The notes under the pieces were generated by a model, which was not told where the DNA came from, ran no database searches, and was given only the letters and a program-made list of their open reading frames with translations. The position numbers and the translations under genes are program-made. From Poriferisodalis sp965214215 (GTDB lineage: Bacteria; Actinomycetota; Acidimicrobiia; Acidimicrobiales; Poriferisodalaceae), in the NCBI RefSeq assembly GCF_965214215.1, contig NZ_CBDCBD010000003.1:1302001-1366000 (forward strand): 64,000 nucleotides of DNA, written 5' to 3'. How positions within the stretch are numbered: position 1 is the stretch's first letter; each line of letters opens with the position of its first letter. Positions 41,820 to 51,627 of the stretch are shown here, piece after piece.

Positions 41820-43247
41820 TCAGCCGCCGGCCCACAGCGGCGGATTCGGCATCGCCCCCCGGGCAGCCTCATACGCGGCCGCCAAGCTCAGCGACCGCGT
41901 CTCGTCGCCGCCACGGCACATGAACTGGATCGACGTCGGCAGGCCGCCCGGCGATCCGGTTGCCAATCCGGGCCCCGACACGCCCGACGGCACCGTCGTC
42001 GAGCACAACGCCAAGAAGTTGGCCGCACGGGTGAACAGTGCCGGGGTGTTCGTCTCGTCGGCCTCGTCCACCGGCATCGGCAGCATCGGCGTGGTCGGTG
42101 TCACCATCGCGTCGAAGCCCTCGAAGGCCGCCGCAAACTCGGCCAGATCTGTGCGTCGCCGCAACATCGCTTCGATGTAGGCGCTCGCCGAAATCCCCGC
42201 CCCCGGCAGCACCCTCGCCCTCACCCGCTCGTCCACCTTGGAACTCGGATCCTCCATGAGCTCGCCGTAGTAGTGGTACGACTCAGCGGTCACGATCAGG
42301 AAGCGGGTGTTCTTCATCTCCTCAAACGACGTCGGCGGGTCGAACACTGCCAACTCGGCACCGAGTCCAGCCAGCACCTCGAGCGCGGCGTCGTAAGCAG
42401 CGAGCTGGTCAGCCTCCACACCTGCACGCTCGGCATCGCTCAAGCACCCGATGCGCCGCCCGCCCAGGCCGCCGTCCGCAGCCGCCCGCAGCGCCCCATA
42501 CCGACCGGCCCCTGCCAGCCAGTCCCGCTCAACCTCGGCGGGCGGCGTGCCCAACATGGCATCGAACATCAGCGCGGCGTCGAGCACCGAGCGAGCCAGC
42601 GGCCCAGGCGTGTCCAGCGTGTGCGACAGGGGAACGATCCCGTCGATCGGCAGCAGGCCCTCGGTGGTCTTCAGCCCGACGATCCCGCACAGCGCCGCCG
42701 GCAGCCGCACCGAGCCGCCTGTATCAGTTCCCACTGCGCACGGCGCCATGCCCGCCGCCACCGCCGCGCCCGACCCCGACGACGAGCCGCCCGGTGTGCG
42801 CGCCACGTCAGCATCCCACGGATTCCACGGCGTGCCCATGTGCTGGTTGGTGCCCCAGCCGCCCATGGCGAACTCGACCGTCTTGGTCTTGCCCAGCAGG
42901 ATCCCGCCGGCCTCCAGCAGCCGCCGAGCAACCGTGCCCGTCATCGGCGAAATCCGGTCGGCCCACGCAGCAGATCCCGCCGTGGTCACCCGACCCTCGA
43001 CGTCCACGATGTCCTTGAGTGCGAACGGCACCCCCCAGAACGGCCCCACCGGCTCGCCCGCCGCCAGGTCCAGCGCAACCTCGGCAGCCTCGGCCGCCGC
43101 TCGGGCCTCGTCCCCATAGACCGCCTGCCAAGCGCCGACGCGCCCGTCCAGCGAGGCGATCGCCGCCAAGCACTCCTGCGTGGCCTCGACCGGAGACCGT
43201 GATCCATCCCGGTAGCCCGCCGCCAGCTCAGCAATCGTCGCCGTCAC
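41820..43247 (-). CDS. Amidase-signature family enzyme
   Basis: 475 residues. Catalytic triad of amidase-signature enzymes: Lys in PFALKDIVDVEGRVTTAGS, and the two Ser in RTPGGSSSGSGAAVAAGMAP and CAVGTDTGGSVRLPAALCGI. The full length is present. GTG 43247 is chosen for the GGGGGAAGC just upstream. It hydrolyses an amide of unknown nature in the cytoplasm; it is not obviously GatA, because no gatB or gatC is near. Confidence 0.9.
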   Translation of the reverse strand: MTATIAELAAGYRDGSRSPVEATQECLAAIASLDGRVGAWQAVYGDEARAAAEAAEVALDLAAGEPVGPFWGVPFALKDIVDVEGRVTTAGSAAWADRISPMTGTVARRLLEAGGILLGKTKTVEFAMGGWGTNQHMGTPWNPWDADVARTPGGSSSGSGAAVAAGMAPCAVGTDTGGSVRLPAALCGIVGLKTTEGLLPIDGIVPLSHTLDTPGPLARSVLDAALMFDAMLGTPPAEVERDWLAGAGRYGALRAAADGGLGGRRIGCLSDAERAGVEADQLAAYDAALEVLAGLGAELAVFDPPTSFEEMKNTRFLIVTAESYHYYGELMEDPSSKVDERVRARVLPGAGISASAYIEAMLRRRTDLAEFAAAFEGFDAMVTPTTPMLPMPVDEADETNTPALFTRAANFLALCSTTVPSGVSGPGLATGSPGGLPTSIQFMCRGGDETRSLSLAAAYEAARGAMPNPPLWAGG

Positions 43248-43356
43248 GCTTCCCCCGCTCGCCGCCCAACCGATTCGCAACGAGCAGTCTCGCGCCCCGC
43301 TGCGGAGGCCGCGCGATCAATCCCGGACGATCAGCAGGGCGTCAGTAGAACCAAGC

Positions 43357-44460
43357 TCAGGCTCGGAAGCTCCCGCGGCGCCCTCCGGGATTCTCGTGCG
43401 GTCCGTAGTAACCGAAGCTCCAGCCCGGCGTGTGCTCCCACTCGATGCGGCCGACGTCGCTCGCGTAGCGCTGAGTCGCAGCGATCAAAGCGTCCTCGGC
43501 GGCGTAGTCGAACGGGTCCTGAAGCCGAACCGCCACATCCTCGTTGGCGGGCAGATTCTCCGCCTGCCAGCGCACCGTGCGTCGCAGCCCTTCTTCGGGG
43601 TGCACGTGGTCGCGGTAGCCGAGCTGCTGGCGGATCTTCTCAGTGCTGAGGATGCGATGCGTCGACGAGTGATTGTGGAGGAACGGCCCGGCAGTCGCCG
43701 CCAGGTCCCACGGCACCGAGACGAGCTCGAATGGATTGCCGAGCTCATCGCCGACGATCTGCGCGATCTGCGCATAGGTGAACTGCAGATCGTCGCCCAC
43801 GTTGTAGATCTCGCCCGCCGAGGTGTCGATGTGATCCACCGCCAGCAGCACCGCCGACGTGGCGTTCTCAACAAACGCCGACGTCATCACCGTGAGGCCG
43901 CCGTCGGGCACGATGATCTGTTGCCGGCCGTCCAGAGCCCGCTTGACGAGTGTCCACTCACGGGGCAGCACCTGGTTGGGTCCGTAGATGTAGGGGTACC
44001 GGAAGTGGGTGGCGTCGGGGTGCAGCGAGAACGTCAGCTCCTCTGACTGGGCGATCTTGAGCGGCTTGGGCCCCGAGCGCTCGTCACTGATCAGCCTGTC
44101 GCTCTCGTGGGTGGGTACGGGCATGCCTTCGGGAAACTCGATGGCAGGCTCGGAGAACCCGCTGTAGATGGGCACGCCGCCGATCGAGAACAACCGTGGT
44201 GTCCGGCCTTTGAGCACTTGAACAATCGCCCGCAGCCGGCCGTACATGGCGAATACGACGTCGAAGGTGCGGCCCTCGATCGAAGACCGGAACGCGTCGG
44301 GGTCAAACGGATCAGTGTGGATGTGCTCGAGGTGCGCAGGAATGGTGTCGACCTCGTGGCGTCCCGTGTGCAGGATCGTCACGGTGTGACCGCGGTCAAC
44401 GAGACCGTTCACGATGTGGGGCCCGGTCGGACCGGTCCCGCCGATGACCAAGATGTCCAT
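43357..44460 (-). CDS. NAD(P)-dependent epimerase/dehydratase-like protein
   Basis: 367 residues. Rossmann GxxGxxG in MDILVIGGTGPTGPHIVNGL, then HTVTILHTGRHE. RYPYIYGPNQVLPREWTLVK and EIYNVGDDLQFTYAQIAQIV resemble extended short-chain dehydrogenases such as plant mRNA-binding or atypical SDR proteins. No clear YxxxK catalytic pair is visible, so it may be an atypical member. Start ATG 44460. Divergent from the next gene. Confidence 0.8.
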   Translation of the reverse strand: MDILVIGGTGPTGPHIVNGLVDRGHTVTILHTGRHEVDTIPAHLEHIHTDPFDPDAFRSSIEGRTFDVVFAMYGRLRAIVQVLKGRTPRLFSIGGVPIYSGFSEPAIEFPEGMPVPTHESDRLISDERSGPKPLKIAQSEELTFSLHPDATHFRYPYIYGPNQVLPREWTLVKRALDGRQQIIVPDGGLTVMTSAFVENATSAVLLAVDHIDTSAGEIYNVGDDLQFTYAQIAQIVGDELGNPFELVSVPWDLAATAGPFLHNHSSTHRILSTEKIRQQLGYRDHVHPEEGLRRTVRWQAENLPANEDVAVRLQDPFDYAAEDALIAATQRYASDVGRIEWEHTPGWSFGYYGPHENPGGRRGSFRA

Positions 44461-44615
44461 GCCTGCTCCCACGTCGCCTGCTCCCACGTCGCACCGTCAG
44501 GCCCGGCGCTCGTCTTCGCTGGCCGTCAATGCCTGATCGTCAATGTAGGTCGGGCCACACAGCGACGATGGGTTAGCGTTGCTTCTTGTAGGCCCCGTCG
44601 AGAAGGAGCCGTGCG

Positions 44616-45023
44616 ATGGCTGACGAACCCGGCAAGTTCGAGCGCCTCCAGATGCGAGGGCTCACCTTATTGTGGGGTCTGTTGCTCGTCGGTGGCGTGA
44701 CTCTCATGTTCGCCCTGACGCAATGGGGCCTGCTCGACGACGTGTCCAGGACCGATGCAGGGGTCCTCGCTGCGGGCGCCGCCAACGGCATGGGTGTCGT
44801 TGCCTTCGGTGGATGGAACGCCATCGGCATCGTCGCCATCGGCGGGACGAACGCCATCGGGATCGTCTCGATCGGCGGTCTCAACAGCATCGGCGTCATC
44901 TCATTCGGCGGGCTGAACGCCGTCGGTCTCATTTCTTTCGGGGGTCTGAACGCCGTCGGCACTCGAAGCGTCCGGTTCTTTGCGTGGTCGCCTGTGCGAA
45001 CACGCGGCGGCAAGCCCGCCTGA
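44616..45023 (+). CDS. Membrane protein with decapeptide repeats
   Basis: 135 residues. One membrane helix (LTLLWGLLLVGGVTLMFALT) near residues 17-36, then about six repeats of ten residues of the form GGxNAIGIVAI (GGWNAIGIVAI, GGTNAIGIVSI, GGLNSIGVISF, GGLNAVGLISF). The spacing suggests a small beta-solenoid or beta-helix next to the membrane. A short Arg-rich tail follows. No family or function recognised; related repeats occur in many actinobacterial and planctomycete membrane proteins. Ends 11 bases before the CoA-transferase start. Confidence 0.65.
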   Translation: MADEPGKFERLQMRGLTLLWGLLLVGGVTLMFALTQWGLLDDVSRTDAGVLAAGAANGMGVVAFGGWNAIGIVAIGGTNAIGIVSIGGLNSIGVISFGGLNAVGLISFGGLNAVGTRSVRFFAWSPVRTRGGKPA

Positions 45024-45034
45024 GCCGACACGGT

Positions 45035-46225
45035 GTGACCGGCCCGACAGCAGCGGGGCCCCTCGCAGGCATCCGCGTCGTCGAGATAGCGACCTTCATT
45101 GCCGCTCCCGGCGGCACCCACCTGCTGGCCTCTCAAGGCGCCGAGGTCATCAAGGTGGAGGACACGGTCGTCGGCGACCCGTTGCGCATGTTCGGGTCGA
45201 GTCGGGGCGGCATGTCGGGCTGGTTCGCCAACCTCAACGCCGGTAAGCGATCGCTGTGCATGGACATCGCCTCCGAAGCGGGCCGTGAGGCCATGGCTGA
45301 TCTGCTGGCGACTGCCGATGTGTTCGTGCAGGCGTACCGCCCCGGTGTAGCTGATCGGCTCGGCATCGGCGAAGCCGATGTGCGCAAGCGCAACCCGAGC
45401 ATCATCTACGTGTCGATCAGCGGCTTCGGCCGCGACGGGCCGTATTCGAACCGGCCTGCCTACGATGCCGTCATCCAGGCTTGGACCGGGATCGCCGCCG
45501 TGCAGGGCGGCGACGACGAACCGCAGTTCGTGAGGAGCTTCGTTCCCGACAAGGTCACCTCGCTCACCTGGACCCAGGCGGTGTGTGCGGCGCTGTTCAA
45601 TCGGGAGCGATCCGGTGTGGGCGAGCATGTCGAGCTGTCCCTGCTGGACGCCGCAGTCAGCTTCATGTGGCCCGACTCGATGATGGAGCAGGTCGTGCTG
45701 GCCGACGACGCCGACCACCGGCCCAACCCGCTGTACGGCTACAAGCTGCTGCGCTGCCGGGACGGCCATGTGGCGGTCATGCCGCTCACTGACGGGCAAT
45801 GGAAGGGCGTGGCCGATGCGTTCGACCGGCCCGACCTGCTGACCGACCCTCGCTTCGCTGAAGGAGGGTCGAGGGCCGCTCACTTCAGCGAGATGCTCGA
45901 CGCTCTCGGCGAGGTGGTGGCTGATGTGGCCCGCGACGACATTGTCGAGCGGCTCATCGCTGCCGACGTGCCTGTTGCGCCGGCGCTGCGGCCCGACGAG
46001 GTCGCGAACGACGTCCAGGTTCAGCACACGGGGGTGATCCGCGAGGTCGACCACCCCATCGTCGGTCGGATCCGCCAGAACCGCCCCGCAGCGCTCTTCG
46101 CCGCCGGCACGCCCGAGCTGCGTCCCGCCGTCGAGCGCGGCGCCGACACCGACGCGATTCTTGCCGAGCTCGGCATGACGCCAGACAGCATCGCTGAACT
46201 CCGCACCGCCGGAATAGTGAAGTAG
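45035..46225 (+). CDS. CaiB/BaiF family CoA-transferase
   Basis: 396 residues. GIRVVEIATFIAAPGGTHLL, GAEVIKVEDTVVGDPLRM, LNAGKRSLCMDIASEAGREA, VSISGFGRDGPYSNRPAYDA then VIQAWTG, with the catalytic Asp in AYDAVIQ, fit class III CoA-transferases. It moves CoA between carboxylic acids; the substrate is unknown. GTG 45035 is the first start giving the family N-terminus. An acyl-CoA-dehydrogenase-like gene follows, suggesting a short acyl-CoA pathway. Confidence 0.9.
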   Translation: MTGPTAAGPLAGIRVVEIATFIAAPGGTHLLASQGAEVIKVEDTVVGDPLRMFGSSRGGMSGWFANLNAGKRSLCMDIASEAGREAMADLLATADVFVQAYRPGVADRLGIGEADVRKRNPSIIYVSISGFGRDGPYSNRPAYDAVIQAWTGIAAVQGGDDEPQFVRSFVPDKVTSLTWTQAVCAALFNRERSGVGEHVELSLLDAAVSFMWPDSMMEQVVLADDADHRPNPLYGYKLLRCRDGHVAVMPLTDGQWKGVADAFDRPDLLTDPRFAEGGSRAAHFSEMLDALGEVVADVARDDIVERLIAADVPVAPALRPDEVANDVQVQHTGVIREVDHPIVGRIRQNRPAALFAAGTPELRPAVERGADTDAILAELGMTPDSIAELRTAGIVK

Positions 46226-46314
46226 GGCCGGCGATTCCACCAGAGCGAGCCAACGAGGCGACCCAGGCAGTCGTTATGGGAAGTCGTCATGCGAAGTGCA
46301 GTAGGAATGGTGAG

Positions 46315-47517
46315 ATGACGGCTGATGAAGTGACGGGTTCGAATGGCTCGAACGGGTCCGACAGCTCGGGCCGAGACCTGCGCATCGACGAGCGCACCGG
46401 TGCCGTGCTGGCCGACCACGCAGCTTGGAACGAAGAGCACCGTCGTCTCGCCGACGGGGCGCTGGGGGCACTGCGCGACTCAGGCGCGCTGCGCCTGCTC
46501 GTGCCCGAGCGAGCCGGGGGCGACGAACGGGAATTCGCCGACATGGTCGCCAATGTGCGCGAGGCCGCCCTCTACGACGGCGCCGCGGCGTGGGTGCTGA
46601 TGGTGCTCGTTGGGCACAGCTGGATGTTGGGCTCGATGACCGAGGAATTGCAGGACGAGGTTTACGGGGCAGATCCCGACACCATCGTGCCCGGCTCGCT
46701 GGCCCCGGCCGGCTGTGCAACCGAGTGCGACGGCGGCTGGCTCATCGACGGACGCTGGCCGTTTACCAGCGGCGCGATCTGGGGCGAGTGGTTCCTGCTC
46801 GGCTCCCAAGTGGTCGCACCGGGCGAGCGCCCCCGTCTGCTGCACGTGGTCATCCCCCGCGACGACATCGCTGTCGACGACAACTGGCATCCGATCGGCC
46901 TGCGTGGCACCGGCTCGTGCGACGTGGTCGCGGAGCAGGCCTTCGTGCCGACGTACCGCATGATCGACTCGGGCGAGCTGCTCGGCGGCCGCTCGCCGTG
47001 GTCAAGCCGGCACCGCACCAGCGTCTACCGCACGCCGATCTTGCCCGGGCTGGCCGTGCATGTCGCAGCGACCACGCTCGGGCTCGCTAGGGCCGGCCTC
47101 GACGATGCCGCCGAGCGTTTCGGCGTGCAGGACGATCGATACCTGGGGTCGTCGAAGTCCAAGCGCCCAGGCCTGCACATGCGCCTGGCGGCGGCCAACA
47201 CCGAGGTGCGTTCGGCCGAACTGCTAATCGACGACACCCTCGGGCTGTTGCGCCAAGCCGCCGAGGGCGCCGATTCCAAAGAGCTGCGAGCCCAGGCGAA
47301 GTATCAGGGCAGCTACGCCATCGAGCTATGCCGTCGGGCGCTCGACCGCGTCACCACCGCCGCTGGCGGGCGAGCCGTGTTCGACGGCAGCCGCCTGCAG
47401 CAGGCATTCCGCGACGCGACCATGGCCAGTCAGCACCAAGTCGCCGATCTCGACACGATCGGCGAGGCCTACGGCCGCACCCGCCTCGGCATGGACCCCG
47501 GCCCCCACCCCCTGTAG
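46315..47517 (+). CDS. Acyl-CoA dehydrogenase-family flavoprotein
   Basis: 400 residues. N-terminal helical part (RRLADGALGALRDSGALRLL, PERAGGDEREFADMV), middle beta domain (ECDGGWLIDGRWPFTSGAIW), C-terminal helices (VTTAAGGRAVFDGSRLQQAF, RDATMASQHQVADLDTI). The order and the C-terminal HpaH-like segment fit flavin-dependent two-component monooxygenases of the acyl-CoA dehydrogenase fold as well as true dehydrogenases; no catalytic Glu is clear. ATG 46315 is preferred over one 39 bases upstream. Confidence 0.8.
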   Translation: MTADEVTGSNGSNGSDSSGRDLRIDERTGAVLADHAAWNEEHRRLADGALGALRDSGALRLLVPERAGGDEREFADMVANVREAALYDGAAAWVLMVLVGHSWMLGSMTEELQDEVYGADPDTIVPGSLAPAGCATECDGGWLIDGRWPFTSGAIWGEWFLLGSQVVAPGERPRLLHVVIPRDDIAVDDNWHPIGLRGTGSCDVVAEQAFVPTYRMIDSGELLGGRSPWSSRHRTSVYRTPILPGLAVHVAATTLGLARAGLDDAAERFGVQDDRYLGSSKSKRPGLHMRLAAANTEVRSAELLIDDTLGLLRQAAEGADSKELRAQAKYQGSYAIELCRRALDRVTTAAGGRAVFDGSRLQQAFRDATMASQHQVADLDTIGEAYGRTRLGMDPGPHPL

Positions 47518-47643
47518 GCCGACTACGGCGGCGACATCGACGGCGCGGCGAACCTCGTGCTGACCTGCGCCGCATGCAACGGCCGCAAAGTCGGACGAAC
47601 CCCCGCCGAATGGGCCGCCGACACGCTCGACGCTGACCGCTGA
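47518..47643 (+). pseudogene. HNH endonuclease C-terminal remnant
   Basis: Directly after the upstream stop, a frame without a start reads YGGDIDGAANLVLTCAACNG, then RKVGRTPAEWAADTLDADR before TGA. N-L-V-x2-C-x2-C-N-x2-K is the last part of a classical HNH nuclease. The N-terminal His and first Cys pair are absent. A fragment left by deletion or recombination. Confidence 0.55.
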
Positions 47644-47801
47644 CGGCTCACCGTCGACGGCTGCCCGTGGCCGTGAACGTCGGCCCGCGCCCGACGGCCG
47701 AGGCGCTGGCGGCTGCTCGCAGCGCCTTCAGCGCACCGCTGCCGACGAGCGCGCTCGCGCCATGAGCGCCGCGGGCCGTCCCTTTCTCTACTGTCGGGGC
47801 G

Positions 47802-49664
47802 ATGGCTGATCTGTCGGTTTTGGGGTTCACAGCGACGCGTCGGGTGTTGTTGTTGGCGGTGGCGGTGTGGGCGGCGGCGACTCTGGCCGCTGTGCCGCCC
47901 GCCGTAGCCCAGACCGGCAGCAGCGCGTTCGTGGCGGGCTCCCAGCCGTGGACAGCCTCGCAGTGCGACAGCTCCGACGCGGCGGTGGTGGCCGCGTCCG
48001 ACGCCGCAGCCCAGTCCGACCTCTACAGCGCCGTCACCCTGGCCGGCATCCTGGGTACCGACTGCGTAGTGCTCGCAGGCGACCGCGGCGACCCACGGCT
48101 GCCCGCCGCCCAGCAGGCACGCCTCGACGCGGCAGGCTTCTACATCTATGTCGTCGGCGGCGAATCGGCGGTGCCTGACGTCAAGCTCGCCGGCTACGAC
48201 ATCGCCGTGCGCATCGCCGGAACGGACCGGTGGCGCACCGCCGCGAGAGTCGGCGCTGCCGCAGCTCTGATCGCCGAGGACGGCTGGTACCGCGCCCTGC
48301 TGCCCGACCTGGCCACCGCCGTGCCCGAAGCCGGCTGGCCCGCCCCGCCGTGGCGCACCGACTGCACCGCCAAGCCCGCAGTCGTCGCCGCTTCCGACGC
48401 CGCAGCCCAGTCGGACCTCTACAGCGCCGTCACCCTCGCCGGCGCGCTGGGCACCGACTGCGTAGTGCTCGCAGGCAACCGCAGCGACACTGGGCTGCCC
48501 GCCGCCCAAAAAGCACGCCTCGACACAGCGGCCGCAGTGTTCGTCGTCGGCGGCCTCAAAGCAGTCCCCGCCGCGAAGCTCGCCGGCAAAGACATCGCAG
48601 CCCGCATCGCCGGAGCCGACCGCTGGCACACAGCCGCCGACGTCGGCGACCGCGCCGGCAGCCTCATAGCCACAGCAGCCCGCAGCAGCGTCCGGATCGC
48701 CCCGCCGGCCACCACAGCCACCGGCCGCACCCCCGAGGAACGCGTCACCCACATACAGGACTGGTTCGCCCAGATCGGCCTCGGCGAACCCGTCCCGGTC
48801 ACCTTCTCATCGGGCGCATGCGGAGGCTTCGCGGCGGCGTGCGCCGTCGGCGACACCATCCACTACACCGACTCGCCCGCACAGCTCCAGGGCGACCTGC
48901 TCGCACACGAATACACCCACGTCTACCAGCACGCCACAGACAACCTCCACAACTTCCCGGAGTGGGTCGTCGAAGGCTTCGCCGAATACATCGCCCACAA
49001 ATACTCACCCGGCGACGCCCGCGGCGAACGCGAGCTGTGCGGTAATCCGCTCGGCGAGAACAACGACCTCTCACGCATGGGACCCGGCCAATTCTCACAA
49101 TCGGTGTACCGTGCCGGCGAACTCGCCTTCACCGAACTCGCCGACCAACACGGCTGGGCCGCAATCACCGACTACTGGACCACCCCCGGCACCCACCAAC
49201 AACGCTTCCAAACAGCCTTCGGCACCACCCCAGAACGCTTCGAACGCGACTTCCACCAAAACGCCTGCCGCACTCCTTTTGTCCTGTCCCTCGGCTACAA
49301 CGATGTAACGCTCCCCGTGCACGTCGGTATTTTCAACCCGACGGTGGACTGGGATGGCCATGCCTCCTACCCCATCGACGCCATTCGGCTCACACCAACC
49401 ATCGTGTGGGACACCTTCGAGATTGGTTACCGGGAGCCTCCCAACACGCCTCGCACGGTTCGCACGATTCCAGCCAACAACGGTGCCGTCGTGGCCGGCT
49501 CGGCGGCTGCGGCCGAAGCGCTGAAGGCATGCGGCTATCGCAGGCTGCGAATCGAAATCAAGATCTTCGGCGAATGGCACCCGACTGTGATCGCCCTCCC
49601 GGGCGGTCGGCTGGAGGACTACGGCGACAAGGTCTACGATCCGGAGGTCTGCTTCACCGACTGA
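47802..49664 (+). CDS. Secreted zincin peptidase with two cell-wall-binding-repeat-like domains
   Basis: 620 residues. Signal peptide of about 37 residues (VLLLAVAVWAAATLAAVPPA). Two homologous blocks follow, at about 50-165 and 185-290, each with AVVAASDAAAQSDLYSAVTL, ADCVVLAG-like and VVGG strings: the pattern of cell-wall-binding repeat 2 (CWB2). The catalytic part has HEYTHVYQH (HExxH) and EWVVEGFAEYIAHKY with the downstream Glu, a gluzincin-type metallopeptidase. The last 140 residues are unassigned. Exported, wall-associated protease. Confidence 0.75.
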   Translation: MADLSVLGFTATRRVLLLAVAVWAAATLAAVPPAVAQTGSSAFVAGSQPWTASQCDSSDAAVVAASDAAAQSDLYSAVTLAGILGTDCVVLAGDRGDPRLPAAQQARLDAAGFYIYVVGGESAVPDVKLAGYDIAVRIAGTDRWRTAARVGAAAALIAEDGWYRALLPDLATAVPEAGWPAPPWRTDCTAKPAVVAASDAAAQSDLYSAVTLAGALGTDCVVLAGNRSDTGLPAAQKARLDTAAAVFVVGGLKAVPAAKLAGKDIAARIAGADRWHTAADVGDRAGSLIATAARSSVRIAPPATTATGRTPEERVTHIQDWFAQIGLGEPVPVTFSSGACGGFAAACAVGDTIHYTDSPAQLQGDLLAHEYTHVYQHATDNLHNFPEWVVEGFAEYIAHKYSPGDARGERELCGNPLGENNDLSRMGPGQFSQSVYRAGELAFTELADQHGWAAITDYWTTPGTHQQRFQTAFGTTPERFERDFHQNACRTPFVLSLGYNDVTLPVHVGIFNPTVDWDGHASYPIDAIRLTPTIVWDTFEIGYREPPNTPRTVRTIPANNGAVVAGSAAAAEALKACGYRRLRIEIKIFGEWHPTVIALPGGRLEDYGDKVYDPEVCFTD

Positions 49665-49856
49665 CATCTGCCTGACCGTGACATCACCGCCGCCCGGAAC
49701 GCTGGCACTTGCACGGGCGGCCGCTGAGCGCGTTCGGCCGTGGGGTGAGGTCGCAGGACGGCTGCGCGCCCGTTGGTTGCATTGCTGCGACCGTTGGTTG
49801 TGCAGTTTGTGTGCATGACCGTTGATGCTTAGCGGCTGCAGGCACGTGCTGCTGCC

Positions 49857-50408
49857 TTGCGTGCTGACTGTGCTTCAGAGCGCGTGATCGCCGACGAGCT
49901 CGGCGTCACCCGTCATGCCGCGTGTCGTATTTTCGCCGAGGTCGACGCGGGCACCATCAACGCCGATACTGACGCCGCCGCCGACGCGGTCGCGTTGGAC
50001 AGGCTGCTCGCCGTCGCGGTCGACAGCGGCGACACCCGCGGGGCGTTGGCGATCCTGGCGCCGCGAGCGCCGTTCGACGGCAGCCGACCGGCTGACGCAT
50101 CTCGCAGCGTTGCCCACCGCTGTAACGACCATCGAGGCCGAGACGGTCGCCCCGTGAGCGGCGGCCATCAAAGTGTGCGCTCGGCCGTCGGCGTGATCGA
50201 ATGCTCATGCGGCCTGACTGTCACCGCGCACGCATTGCGCCGAGGCGGACGGTACGCCTGCCGAGCACGCCGCCGCCGAGGTCTGCGGCAGTCCGTCGTG
50301 CTCGACGTGAGCCGTCGCCCGAAGCCTCATCCGCTGCGGCCCACGGCATGGAACGAGGCGGCAGCGAAGCTGAAACGCCTGATTCTTGACGCCGCCGCGA
50401 GCCTGTAG
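49857..50408 (+). CDS. Hypothetical protein, doubtful
   Basis: 183-residue frame in the 808-base gap between the peptidase and the lipoprotein genes. The first 30 residues (ERVIADELGVTRHAACRIFA) could form a helix-turn-helix; ECSCGLTVTAHALRRGGRYA could be half a zinc ribbon. The second half is Arg-rich and looks like read-through of GC-rich DNA. No family recognised; it may be a decayed gene. The rest of this gap shows nothing. Confidence 0.3.
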   Translation: MRADCASERVIADELGVTRHAACRIFAEVDAGTINADTDAAADAVALDRLLAVAVDSGDTRGALAILAPRAPFDGSRPADASRSVAHRCNDHRGRDGRPVSGGHQSVRSAVGVIECSCGLTVTAHALRRGGRYACRARRRRGLRQSVVLDVSRRPKPHPLRPTAWNEAAAKLKRLILDAAASL

Positions 50409-50472
50409 AAACCCTTCCGCAATCTGGCAATATCTGGTGGAGGCATACAGCAATGCGGTGCAAGGGAACTCG

Positions 50473-51474
50473 ATGAAGATGCGACCCACGCAACGGCGGT
50501 CGAAGCAGAAACTGCTGACGGTCCTCATCGTCGCAGCAGTACTGACGCTGAGCGCGTGCGGACCATCGTCCGATCAACGAGTGATTGCTGGCAACCAGGC
50601 TGACGGTCTGGCCGGCGTGGACAGACCAGATCCATCAGAGCTCACCGCTCGAGAGCTCGTCCTCGCAGCCATGAGCCTTCAGGTCAGCGAGTCGAGCCGA
50701 GCGAGCGCCACCACCGACATGGGCGATGCCGGCAGCAACACGGCCGAGTATGAGATCGACGCGTACGGCAATACGCGCACCACTACATTCCAGCAGTTGG
50801 TACCGGGAGACCCGGGTTCTCTGAGTTCCCATGAGGTGCTCGACGTCGATGGTGTCGGGTACATCCGGCTCTCTATCCCTGACGAGCAACTCGGCGAATC
50901 GGAAATCGAGATTCCCGACGGCTGGATGACGATGGGACGCGAAACTATGGAGTTGTTCGGCGTCAGCTGCGGGCCTCCGGTACCGGGTTCCGTACTCGAC
51001 AGCGAGGCGTGTGTGCCGCCCAACGATCTCTCTGGGATGACGGACTTCGTGCTCGAGGCGGCCATCGTCGGACGTGAATCCGTGCGCGGTGTTGAGACGA
51101 TCAGAGTCCAATCGGCACTCGACTTCAAGTCGCTCATGGAAGAGGCCTTGGATGACGGCTCCGTCGAGGGCTTCATGGACCTGGTCGTTGCCATGATGCC
51201 CAGCGAACTTCCCCTAGAGCTGTGGGTTGACGACGACCTGCGGGTGCATCGCATGAGTATGGACGTCACTCCGAATCTCGAGGCGTTGGGCGAAGAGCTC
51301 GGTGAGGAGATCGACGAGGTGCCGACGGTGATCGTCGTGATGGACTTCTACGACTTCGGTGCCGATATCACCATTGAGGCGCCGCCCGCCGACGAGATCA
51401 TCGGCGAGTTCGGCGAGTGGCTCGAGAAGCTGGGATTCCCGGGCCTGGTCGCGGATCCGATCTCCACGGCATAG
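50473..51474 (+). CDS. Lipoprotein, paralogue of the next gene
   Basis: 333 residues. Lipoprotein signal TVLIVAAVLTLSACGPSS. The body is a beta-rich, LppX/LprG-like exported protein by general pattern (long amphipathic strands, acidic), without a firm assignment. The C-terminus FYDFGADITIEAPPADEIIG recurs in the next gene almost unchanged, so the two arose by tandem duplication. Internal Cys pair in VSCGPPVPGSVLDSEACVPP, possibly a disulfide. Function unknown; anchored on the outer face of the membrane. Confidence 0.7.
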   Translation: MKMRPTQRRSKQKLLTVLIVAAVLTLSACGPSSDQRVIAGNQADGLAGVDRPDPSELTARELVLAAMSLQVSESSRASATTDMGDAGSNTAEYEIDAYGNTRTTTFQQLVPGDPGSLSSHEVLDVDGVGYIRLSIPDEQLGESEIEIPDGWMTMGRETMELFGVSCGPPVPGSVLDSEACVPPNDLSGMTDFVLEAAIVGRESVRGVETIRVQSALDFKSLMEEALDDGSVEGFMDLVVAMMPSELPLELWVDDDLRVHRMSMDVTPNLEALGEELGEEIDEVPTVIVVMDFYDFGADITIEAPPADEIIGEFGEWLEKLGFPGLVADPISTA

Positions 51475-51627
51475 CGCTCGGCGTCGGCACGAGGTCGCTG
51501 TTCCACCGGCAATGCCGCGAAAAGTGACTTTGAGCGGACAGGAACCTGTGTCACACTCGACGCAGGCCGGTTGACATCTGCGGTGCCCAGCAGACGACGC
51601 TGCCGCACCGGCAAGGAGATGATGAAC

